The position numbers and the translations under genes are program-made. Below the pieces are notes generated by a model. It saw nothing but the letters and a program-made list of their open reading frames with translations, was not told where the DNA came from and searched no databases. From NCBI RefSeq assembly GCF_037975245.1, contig NC_092579.1:13564678-13628677 (forward strand): 64,000 nt of DNA. The letters run 5' to 3'. Shown here in pieces: positions 46,301 through 58,300 of this stretch. Positions within the stretch are counted from its first letter, which is position 1. Each line of letters starts with the position of its first letter. The stretch is from Apostichopus japonicus. Its lineage: Eukaryota; Echinodermata; Holothuroidea; Aspidochirotida; Stichopodidae.

Positions 46301-49300
46301 CTTTCAGATGAGAAAGAAAAAAAGTTGTAGAGTTTTGTCAGGAATAACAATCATCAAGATTTTTGTTTTGCTCCTTTTATGGATTTACTGTTAAAAATGT
46401 GTTCACATTTTGCAGTAGGGCTCATGGTTACCACATTGTAATAACCAATCAGAAGAAAGCATTGATGGTTGCTTCACTTATGCATTTTGTTTCAGTAAAA
46501 TTACAAAGTTATTATTTTTGAATTTCATACTTCAGGTGTCAATTGGTCACTCAGAGGTCATCCAGCAGGTCAAATTCACTCCTGATTCCTTAGGTCTGAT
46601 AAGCATCGGAGAAGGGATCTTTCTCTGGGACTTTTACGGAGTAAACAAAGATAAGGAAACCATAAGGTAGGTGGAATAAAAACAGACGTCACAGCCAACC
46701 CAAGCATTACCTTATAAGGAAGTATTACTAACCATGGACGATACCCAACCCCTCCCCTTCCCCCACCCCTACGCAGCTGAGCAAGTTCTCTACCTTCTTG
46801 GAGTAACAATTTAAAGGATTCAAATCAGCTGGTCATATTTTGTTTATACCATATTACATTTAGCACCAGCTTCATTGAAGTTACTAGTTTCATCATTCAA
46901 TAGGGACCCCTTGAAATCAATCTTAATCTTTTGATAATTAGTCTTAAGTAATTAATATCAATATAGACTTCAGCTCCGATTCTTAAATGCAAAACAGGTT
47001 AGGCTAGGTAAAATTTAGCTGTATAAGTGATGGCTCAGGCATCTGTGATTTGTTTTGGAAGATAAAAGACTTTTTTTCAAGATTTGATATATGTGTTGTG
47101 ACATTAATTGTGCATTAGGATAAATAGATATCTTTATGAAGTTCATTTGAAGCTGAGAAAAAGTTTGATAAAAGCTCAGTTGTTTGTTTTAAACAAGTCT
47201 AAAAGTTACATCTCAAAGTTGCTAGGGTTTGGATTTTTCATGTTTACCCTTTACTGTGTTTACTTTCCTCAATGGAAGTGTTTGTTTTAAACAAAAATTA
47301 AAATTTCATTGATTTCAATAGCAACCATCTTATTAATATGAAATTGTGAAAAGAAAGCCTATGGGAATCTTATGGTGGCTGAAATGAACTTTAAACTTCC
47401 AATTCTTTGCAACATAATTAGTTTTCTCTCATCTGTACTGGTAGGATGTCAATCTTAATGCTTTGATGCAGAATTCCACAAAATGTTTTCAACAAAAACT
47501 TCATGATTTTGGTTTGAATTAATTTCTTTTCAATACTTTAGCATAGCCTTTTCATGTTTTTCAGTTATTTTAAACTTAGTTTGAATCATTCTTATTTCAT
47601 TATAACTGATAAAACATATAAAATCAGAAGTTTATGAGGAGTACTTGATTGATTTTCTGTAAGATTCCTTGATTGTGGTTATGTGATCGCCTTATCAAGA
47701 ATGTTTACCCTGGAAGTTTCATGGAATAAACATATTGCTTGCTGAAGCTCACTGGTCTAGATCGGTCATATTGTCAAACAGCCATAATATGAAGAATTTA
47801 TTACGAGGTATAACAGTGCTTTAACATACAACCAAATTTAATTTCCATTTCAGGTCTGGTTACAAACCTCTCTCAAAGTCAGGTATGTAACTACAAAATC
47901 AAACCATTTTGATAATTACAACAGCTCAAGGCTCTTGTTCTTACAACATTTGCCGATGACAAGTATCGTTAGGTGTCATGAAGCAGTCCAAGTTATAATC
48001 TAAACTTATTTGGAATTGTTGTAATTTGTAGACCATTCCATGTATGTAGATTACTCGTGGAGGAAATTGTCCATTTGATTTTTGCTTGGCCATGGCCTGA
48101 TTCCATGATTCTGTAGACATTGAGCAGCATCAATTAGAATGGTGTCTCTTTAAGAATCCAATCAACTGTAATGCAAACAAAATTTATGGTGATATCTTTA
48201 TTATTCTTTTTCCCTTATAATAAAAAGATCTGTGTGACATGTATACACTCTCTAGGCTAAACTTGCTGACTATTTAGATTAAGTTATATTAATAAGTTTT
48301 CCCAAATGTTGGTGATACCTTATGCTTATGTATGTTTGGGTTTGTTACTATTTTAGTGCCTCTAGATTCACCAATGTTGGTGATACCTGATGCCTATTTA
48401 TGTAAGGTTTAACAACTTTCATAGAACATCTATCTTATTTCTTCTAGATCACTCCTTTCAAAGTCCAGTTCGACGTAGTCTGGAATTCAGTCAGAGCCTT
48501 CAGCCTAGGACCAATGTCCCTAAACCGACCACACCAACTGATATGAGTGATGTTAGCAGAGTACAACCACTAGGTTAGTAGCTATAACCTGGCATGTAAC
48601 CTAGCTACTCTTCTTAAGCAAACAATTATGAGATCAGTAAATATGTGATCAGCATCTAAACTTTGCTGGTAGAACTCTAAACCTCAGCCCGTCTATTTCA
48701 AAATCAAGTTAAGGTTGATATGGATGAAGTAAGTAAAGTACAACCAATAGGTTAGTACTAATCACTTAAATTTATATACCTTGGTTACTTTTTCCTGGCC
48801 AGTTGAATTGCTGCACCTATGCATAATATGTGCTGTAAATGAGTTCAGCAAAGTACAGCAGTCGGTTTAATATTTATACCATCGCCACAGCACCGTTCTT
48901 CTACCTTCCTTCTTCACCACTTCATTAACATGTTTCAACTGAACCAGCAGGTGTCATGGTGCTAGTAGAACACTAGCACCATGACACCGTTTCGTGCCAT
49001 CTCCAAGGATGCCAACACCAAGGATGCATTAAGAGTACATATTCACATCGCAATCCTAGATGAACCATCTTGGATGATTTCTCTCTCTTCCAGATGAGAT
49101 GGAAGATACTCCCGACAGAGATGAGGAAGTCCTGGTCGGCCCAGAGTTGGAGAGCAGGAGTGAAATATCTTCAATTGCTGAAGAGGTAAAAACTTATTCA
49201 GTGATGTACAGATTTGAACAATTGTTCCTTCTCTCATGCTTGTTTTCAGTATTTCTGCATGGAAAAGCATGACAGCATTGAGATTAAAATATAGTTTTCC

Positions 49301-52300
49301 ATATTTTTGATCAAATTGATGTAAACAAAGTCTTGGATTCAGTAACATCTTCATTTTCCGCATATTCAATGGATTTCAAAAATAAATAAATGTGGAGTAC
49401 CATTAAATATTCATGTGGGTCATCAATTTGACATTTTTTGCTTTAAAAAGTGAAATTATGATTTTTAATTTACTGTTCTTAATATTTTTCCTTGTATATA
49501 TATTTTATTTAAGGTTTTTTACTGGATGTTTTTTTTTGAGTTAATGATGATATAAAATGTTACAAAATCCTAGCATACCAAATGTGCAAAGAAAATGTGT
49601 CTGAAAAGTTGGCTGATGTTATTAACACCCCCATACCTGTTAAGTACCTCACCCCGCCCCCGAAGGTCATTAAAAGGACAAGTTAACGCCTGTTGAACAT
49701 GAATGAAAATGTGTTGGAAGTGACTTTCAGTTGTTTGACATTTCATTAAGACTGCCTCTCTTTCCTACGCATCAGCTTTGGTGAGAATATTTTATCAAAA
49801 TGACAAAGTAATTCACAAAGCTGCATTGTAAAGAAACAGCTAAAGTATAAATATTTGAGATTTTCCCCTGCCTTTGCACCTTTATTAAGCACTTCCTTTA
49901 AATATCGGACTCATTATTATTTTAGGACACCGCAGGAACAATGGAAACCCTCGGTAGAAGTCGTCAGACTAGATCTCATCAGAGACCTCCATCAGGACTG
50001 GAAGACAGACATCCATCTCCTCCTGAGAAGCTGGATGAGGCGGGTGGTGATGACGAAGATGAAAGTGAAAACAGGAAGCAGAAGAAACCTTCGTGTTTAA
50101 AACACTTCATACCAAAACAGAACAATTCTCAAATGGCACAGGTGAAAACTAAATCAGGCTTAACTTGTTTTGTAATATTTTCCTTTCTGTTTAATTTTAT
50201 ACTTTCGATGAATAGTCAGAGTAAACAGATATAAAAGGTATTGTCTTTGGTTTGCATTTATTAAAAGTACAAATCATTTTTCCAAACTACCCAACAGATT
50301 CTCTCAAGTAGGTAGCTATTGCCATGGTCTGTGTAATTTCTCGGTAGTGTTAGTTCTTGCCATTGAAGACCTTAACATGACCTTAACATGACCTTAACAT
50401 GACCTTAACATGACTAAATTAGATGATATTCACTGTAATCGATTGCAATATTTAGCCAGTACTTTTACATTCAAATTAAGCAAGGCCTACATTCATATAC
50501 TTATACTGCTAGGAAAGGCTGTATTTATGATCTTCAGCCATATGACAACAACTCCGCCCAGATTCTCATATGCAAATTAGGTAAGGCCCTACGGCACATC
50601 CGACTGTTCTTACTTACATCTAAAAATTTGCTGCATAGTCAATATCACTACAAGCTTCATATGTTTTCATCTTGCTCTGCCCTTGTCAACTGGTGTTAAC
50701 AGGAACCACAGAAAATGATTCTTTTTTGCTAACTTACTGCTTTCATATTCATAATCATCTCCAGAGAAGGTACACCGCTCCTCCCAACCAAGCTGGTCTC
50801 AGGCTGAAGTCGGTCTTAGGGTTCAACGGGAATGGAAGAGGTAACGTCATCTGGCACCCGGAGACCGGACTGTTTGTTTACACCAGCGGATGCATCGTGG
50901 TCATCGAAGATCTTAACGATAACTCCCAGAGACATCTACTGGGTAAGAGATACCCCACCTATCCATGCCCTGGGTGATTTGATATTCAAAACATAGAATG
51001 ATTACATATATATTCAAAGACCTTAACGATAACTCCCAGAGACATCTACTGGGTAAGAGATACCCCACCTATCCATGCCCTGGGTGATTTGATATTCAAA
51101 ACATAGAATGATTACATATATATTCAAAGACCTTAACGATAACTCCCAGAGACATCTACTGGGTAAGAGATACCCCACCTATCCATGCCCTGGGTGATTT
51201 GATGTTCAAAACATAGAATGATTACATATATATTCAAAGACCTTAACGATAACTCCCAGAGACATCTACTGGGTAAGAGATAACCCACACATCCATGCCC
51301 TGGGTGATTTGATATTCAAAACATAGAATGATTACATATATATTCAAAGACCTTAACGATAACTCCCAGAGACATCTACTGGGTAAGAGATACCCCACAC
51401 ATCCATGCCCTGGGTGATTTGATGTCCAAAACATAGAATGATTACATATATATTCAAAGACCTTAACGATAACTCCCAGAGACATCTACTGGGTAAGAGA
51501 TACCCCACCCATCCATACCCTGGGTGATTTGATGTTCAAAACATAGAATGATTACATATATATTCAAAGACCTTAACGATAACTCCCAGAGACATCTACT
51601 GGGTAAGAGATACCCCACCCATCCATGCCCTGGGTGATTTGATGTTCAAAACATAGAATGATTACATATATATTCCAAGACCTTAACGATAACTCCCAGA
51701 GACATCTGCAGGGTAAGAGATACCCCACCCATCCATGCCCTGGGTGATTTGATGTTCAAAACATAGAATGTTGTATTATTTATATCACCTACCTGTCTCC
51801 ACACAACCCCTGCACTCTGGTTTGTATCATGTCAAGACTGTTCTTGTAAACATTTAGCGATAGCCTTCCACCATGGATGGATGTTTGTACTTCATATTGT
51901 ATTAGATGAATATGTAAATAGCACTTTTGTCCTTTGTTCTTCTGATACTTTGGCCTTAGATTCTCTAGAAGTTGTCAATGTTAAATCTCAAAGTCCTTTC
52001 TGGTATCTATTACACAAGTACTCTGTCCTTCTATTCCCTGGTAACCATGGAGATCACATGTAAATACCCGTTCCAATTTCTGATTCCCCAAGTACTTTTG
52101 TCAATTGGTTTGAAAAACTGTGGTGGTAGAGAATTCATTAGTTGGCCAATTGATGAAGAACGATTAACTCTCATACTAGCAAAATTAATAGCAAAGACAC
52201 TTTGTGAGTTTACTTAAAGATCTTGCAATGCTCATGCATCTATCATTGTAAGGATCTGTCTTATATTAAAGGTCAGTATGAATCTATTGACAGTTCCAGT

Positions 52301-55300
52301 CACTCCAAGATTAATGTATGTCGTCCAGTTACAGAGTTGTTGACAATTCATAATCATGGACATTAAATATGAATCTAAGAGACTGACTTTGGTCAGCTTG
52401 CGGCTTTGATAAGCCAATGATGGCTTCTTCGCGAGTTCCTGCTTGCAGGAGGATCTAAAATACATACATTCATAAGTGTCTGATGTATTATTTTTTCAGG
52501 ACATGTGGAGGAGATTTCATTCCTGACCCTGCAGCATGACGGTCAGCTGTTGGCTTCAGCGTCTGGATCCAGAGGTCTTACCGGCAGTCAGATCTGTCTC
52601 TGGGATGTTTCCAGTGGTATTTCCACCAAGGTTCTGTCCTACCACGAGCACCAGATTGTCTGTCTAGCTTATTCCAGAGATGACAGGTTTCTGATATCAG
52701 TAGGTGTGTAACCAGTCGGATCAGGCCACAGTACATCACTGCTGTCTATTGTTCTATTGTTTCTATTGTTCTTTTGTTCTATTGTTTCTTGTGTGTGAGT
52801 GTGTAACCTTTGAAGAGGCAAGAGCTCACTGAAACTGAGCAGTATTGACTGTTTAAAGGGCTCTTCCTAATACACTAAAACTGGTATTGGATTGTAGTCT
52901 GCACTGATAGTAGTTGTATTTAATTGTTTGCACATGTCAAAGTAGGTTTTGCCTAAACCATTCTCAAACCAAAACGAAAATGATCATGACCTTATGTGAG
53001 AGAGAGTGTCTGAAGGGGATAGCTGATAAAAGATCTTGTTCCATTGTTAGGTTTAGAAATTTAAAAATTGTGTCACAGGTCGCCTTGTATGTGACCAGTA
53101 TTTCCTATCATGGTCCTGATATGAGTATAATCTCATAGGTTCCCTTTGTTTGTTGTGCTGGAAGTATATTAAATGCTTGATTGACACTGAAAGCTGGAAG
53201 TAATATACATTCTAGTTAATGATGTCTTACATATTTCATATCTGGTATTTAAGAAACACAAGAAAAGAAAATCACCACTGACTCTGTGATGTCATGTTTG
53301 AACTTACTCAAGTCCTTCCTGTAGCACATGAAGGAAGAAAAGAAGGAAACAGATTAAAATTTATCTTACCAATTCATTCTGTTCCTTTTTTGGTGGGGAG
53401 AAGGGTTAAATGTCTTCTCGAAATTCATAACAAGACTGGTTCATCTGTGTGAGTGGACTTTAACGATGTCTTCTTCCTCCTTCTAGAAATAAGAGACCTA
53501 GAAATGAGAGACCTTAACCTCTTGTTCTCTTCTCCATTTGGACCACTTTTGTTGGATATGTTCAGTTTCAAACTGTTTCATATCATATAAAGTCAATAAG
53601 TCAGATAGCTACATTATTTATCCAGTGAATTCTCAGTAAATCTTAAAATGTATAGAAACACATTGAAATCTCCAGAAAATGATCATTATCAGAGACTTAA
53701 TTGTTTTTGGGTGAATTAATGATTCCTATTTCTCTCCCCTTCCAGGAGATTATCGGGACTGTTCTCTGGTCGTCTGGGATACCCACGACTATACCATCCT
53801 AACAGTATCTAGAGCAGCCCTACCCATCCATGAACTGGCCTGGGACCCTCACTCACCGAATGAATTTGCAACCGTCGGTGAAGGGGGAACCGTCTTGTTT
53901 TGGCTGCTGGATGAGACGCATGAGAAATTTTCTCTGAATATCCACGAAGCCGATGTTCCGCAGGACCTTATGGATACAAAAAATATGGTGTGTTAACATT
54001 TTGCTGGTTAATGAAGATATGTATGCTTAATAGTTGAAAGACATATACACTGAGGGTTGTATATCTTACCTGATGCACCTTCATATAGTTAAAATCATAC
54101 ACCTACATACAACTTGATAAAGTTAGGATCACACACTTCATGAAGTTAAGATCATACACTGTCATAAAGTTAAGACCATACACCTTCATACACCTCCATA
54201 TAGTTAAAATCATACACCTTCATATAGTTAAAATCATACACCTTCACAAAGTTAGGATCATGCACCTCCATACAACTTGATAAAGTTAGGATCACACACT
54301 TCATAAAGTGAAAATCATACACCTTGATAAAGTTAAGATCATATACCTTCATAAAGTTAAGATCACACACCTTCATAAAGTTAAGATCATACACCTCCAT
54401 AAACCTTCATAAAGTTAAGATTATCAGACTGGATTGATAAATATTTCCAACGTGTGAGTTCAATGTTTGAAAACTAATGGACCTTTGGTATGGGCTCAAG
54501 AATATGTTCAAAGAGACAGAAAAATGTTAGCAGACTTCTGCAAAGTGTCTGTATAGGTAAGTGGATAGGTTAGAGGGGGTGAGGTTTAAATCCTAGCAGG
54601 ATCTTCTTCAAAGACAAACTGAAACAAAAACAGAGAGGACACATTAAAAACTAGATCTTTTTTGTTCAGTCTATTTTTACTCTATTCAGTGTTCATCGGT
54701 TCAATTTAGTCCGTCTGTCCATCTGTCTAGTTTGAATGTGTCTCTTCTGCTTTCGTTTCAGTTTGCCTTTGAAGAAGATCCTGCTAAGATCAATAAGTCA
54801 GACCCTAAAACTTATGCATTAACATACATGTTGAGATGTTAAATGCAACATGCTAAGAATATGTTGTTTTGCTCAAGTGTATTTCTTTATGAACTATGTT
54901 GAAAGTTCATTTTACAATGCCAAGAAAATGTTGAATGATGGGGATCAAGATGTTCCCCATTTTCCCCCACATTGTTCAAACTTGAATTTGAGCTGGAAAG
55001 AATTGTTCTCAGTAGGTTTCTCATTTCTGTCCTGAGTTAAAATGTGAGGATCGTTCTTTTGACCAACTCCAGATTTTGGGAGACGTAGCATTCACTTGTG
55101 TACAGTACGGTGGAGACAGTGTCCTGTATGTGGGAACCAATACTGGAGTACTTTCAGCTTGGGATACCAGACAGAACTCTTGCTTCATGCACTGGGATGC
55201 AGACTCAGCAGAGATAGGTATGAAGGGAGAAAGGGGACACGATGTCCACATAAGGACTGGTGTCCACATAGGAATGGTGTCTACTTATGAGGTTACACAC

Positions 55301-58300
55301 CAGACACATCTATTATCTCATGCACTGGGAGGCAGCCTCAGCAGAGATAGGGTGAAAGGGGACATGATGTCCACATAAGGACTGGTATCCACATAGGAAT
55401 GGTGTCTACTTATAAGGTTACACACCAGACACATCTATTATCATGCACAGGGAGGCAGCTTCAGGTGCTGTTTTAGTCGTGATCCAACACACACTGATGA
55501 CTGCAAGTCAGGAATACGCTACATGTACAGTTTTCCCGACTGAAGCCGATACGACTTAAAACTGGCAAAACCTTGATCAGTCCTAGTCTTAGCACACACA
55601 CACTGCCCGATTATCCACAGTGTTCCTCGTAATGACTGTCGAGTAATAGGGTTGTGACCAGCCGGGTACAGTACAACAGGCTTATAGCGATCGATAGAGT
55701 AGTATTGCTTGTTGTAGGCAAATGTTATAGAATCTCTCTTGAGAAGAGGTAGTCTGATGTTTTCAATGTGACTGATCTTAGTGATAACACATCCTGATAA
55801 AATATAACATACTAAAGCAATAATAAGAGAGGAATGACTTCAAGTACTATCTGGATGTGGAATCTCACTTTGTCATGTGAATTCTTAACCGTGTTATTTG
55901 TATTGTGGTCTTGTAGATGTTATCGTCTGTAGGTTTGGAAGCAGTCGTCTGATAACAGGAGGTGCTTCCAGGCTCCTGAGACTTTGGTCTGTCTATGGTG
56001 TCGGAGAGATGCGTCTTCTTCCGGGGACACATCAAAGGTAGGACTCACTATGTATACTGTACCTACTTACTTCCTTGAGGAAAAAGGGTATTGATATGTC
56101 TGTGATATAAGAGTGAACGCGGTTCTTTTAATCAGGCGAAAAAAATAAAAGAGGGCGATAATGTTAATACTGACATATGAGTAGCTTGTGTTTTCATGGG
56201 TTTTAAGGTATGTGGCAAATTTTAATTGTGCTGAGGTTGACTACAGAATCTAGTGTTTCAAACCATCTAGATTTGTGTGTGAAAAGAGCTATGATATCCT
56301 AAATACCACTAAAAGAAAATATCTAAGGACTTTACCGACAAACATAATATATAGGATGATTTGATCACTTATGACAGAGGTTGTCATCCCTAGGCAATAT
56401 CCTGTCTGCAAAAATTTTAAAATGAGGCTTGTAAAATAAAATCATGTCAATATCTTGCACTTATCAGGAATGGGGACCTTGAATGCCCTAGGTTGAGAAC
56501 CCTACTGCCCAGAGGACCCCCTTTAATACCTTATCACAAGCACCCTACTGCCAAGATGACCCTTAATGCCCTAGCACAAGCACCCTACTGCCCAGGAGAC
56601 CTTTCATGCCTTAGCACGAGCTTCCTACTGCCAAGGAGACCCTTAATGCCTTAGCTACTGCCAAGGAGACCTTTAATTCCTTAGCACAAGCACCTTACTG
56701 CCCAGGGGACCTTTAATGCCTTAGCACGAGCACCCTACTGCCAACCTGGTATCTTGCTCCATCTACTTATTGTTTTTGGCTCTTCCGGCCCTTTGCTTCA
56801 ACAAATGTTTCTCTCTGACCCTTTGCAATAAGTTAAGTTAGACAACAACCTTTAAACTCAATGATGAATTTTCTTTCAAAGTCTGAATTTAATTGATCTT
56901 ATTATAGAGTCGATGGTCAAGGTTTGGTCATGGAGGATGAGATGACCCTAGATGGCGCTATTACAGCTGCAGAGTTTGACGATATCTTAGACGTGGGTGT
57001 GGTAGCCACTTCAGAGGGGACGCTGTGGTACATCGATTGGGTCAATAGGACCAGCGTACGACTGGTTGGATCTCATTCAAATAAGGTGAGTCGTCATGTC
57101 AAACATGACCATAGCTTTGGACATATTAGGATTACCATAATTATTCAGATGATATTAATGACATATGTTATAACCCACAAGTGAGCAATATGTGAGGACC
57201 TATAAGCTGCATGCACCCAGCGTGCAAGTTTTGTTTTGCATCACAACAAGATTTTCAAACCCTTTAAATGTGGGTTATGGAAACCTATAATATTAGTATA
57301 CTATTTTATCCAACAATGAATCAACTGGCACAATGAGATCCCTAAATGACTGAATGAAGAACAACATTAGTCTTGCGTGATTTCCTATAGATTGCTAAAT
57401 TTGAACACGTTTCTACATCACAGAAGGGAAGTGCATATGTTGATCATTCTGATCGTATAATATTGATTGTTTTGGGAGTTGGTACATACTTAGTTTTTGG
57501 CTGCCTGTGGACAGTTTTGTTTTTAATGGAAGCTCAGAGGGTCAACTTGTGTCCACCATGTATTATAACCATTTGAAATCACCATTGCTTTCCCCATTTG
57601 ATGAGTATTTGAGTAAAAAAACATGGGCCAGTGTTTGAAACAACCCTTGCATGACTGTCCAATCACTTTATTATTGATAGGAAATATTAAAGGGACATAG
57701 ATTGGTGGGACATATTGTTTTGCAGTATCGCTGAAAAACATATTTTTGTTCGAAGGAAAACAGGAAGTTCAACTTTAGATTGATACTTCTCATTATAAAC
57801 CTTTTTTTTTTTAACTATCAAGGTTCATTTGACTCTCAAGTATTGTTATAATTTCAGATCAATGACTTGGCATTCAGTCAAAACGACTTTTTTGCCACGT
57901 CCTGCGACGACGGAAGTCTCAGGATTTTTTCACTCGAGGAAATGGAACCTACAGTTCAGTTTCAAGTCTTGGATCAGGTAGATTTAACAAACTAGAGTCA
58001 TATATTGTAAGATATCTATAGTTATGGACCCTGGGGAGTCTGGAGTGGTGGGAGGACAGTGGTAATCACAGTATTTGTCATTTCAGAAAAGCACACTTCC
58101 ATTCAGTTTCAAGTTTTAGATCAGTTATCAAATTTTGGATCTGAAACTATCTGTAATGATGGGAAGAAAGTTGGGGAGAGCGTAGGAAGGGTAACAATGC
58201 AAAGAAGTGTGTGTAATCATGGCAGTGGGGAGGGGGAGGGGGTGATCTGAGGGTCAATTATTCGATTAAGATGAAGTGCCTGCAGTCTTGGATTAGGTCA

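Larger units (their letters stand above)
35666..46666 (+). other. WDR90: WDR90 exons 8-20: first WD40 propeller region
   Basis: Exons: 35666-35845, 37003-37148, 37807-37864, 38844-38962, 39565-39726, 40097-40218, 40689-40805, 41766-42001, 42859-42998, 43699-43963, 45181-45348, 45874-46002 and 46536-46666 (residues 375-1031). The block opens with LPDPILSLRKIVGFGG, the family-typical first propeller entry. It contains repeated blades ending in W-x-x, for example VRVWSYQSG, IRIWRLRNG, LRLWPLDFS, IRLWDLDSLQQ, VVKIWDYHM and IFLWDFYG. Other strongly family-like strings are LCGVGKDNHG, HEGPVTVVGIT and FVGPSEFAVTVV. All donors and acceptors are GT-AG. Confidence 0.95.

Noticed and set aside
51243-51485. 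80-codon minus-strand frame with repeated peptide
   Set aside because: Antisense of the 110-bp exon 25 array.
54763-54840. Possible extra WDR90 exon after the acceptor at 54761 (FAFEEDPAKINK)
   Set aside because: No GT donor follows before the stop, and the protein joins properly from exon 27 to exon 28 without it.
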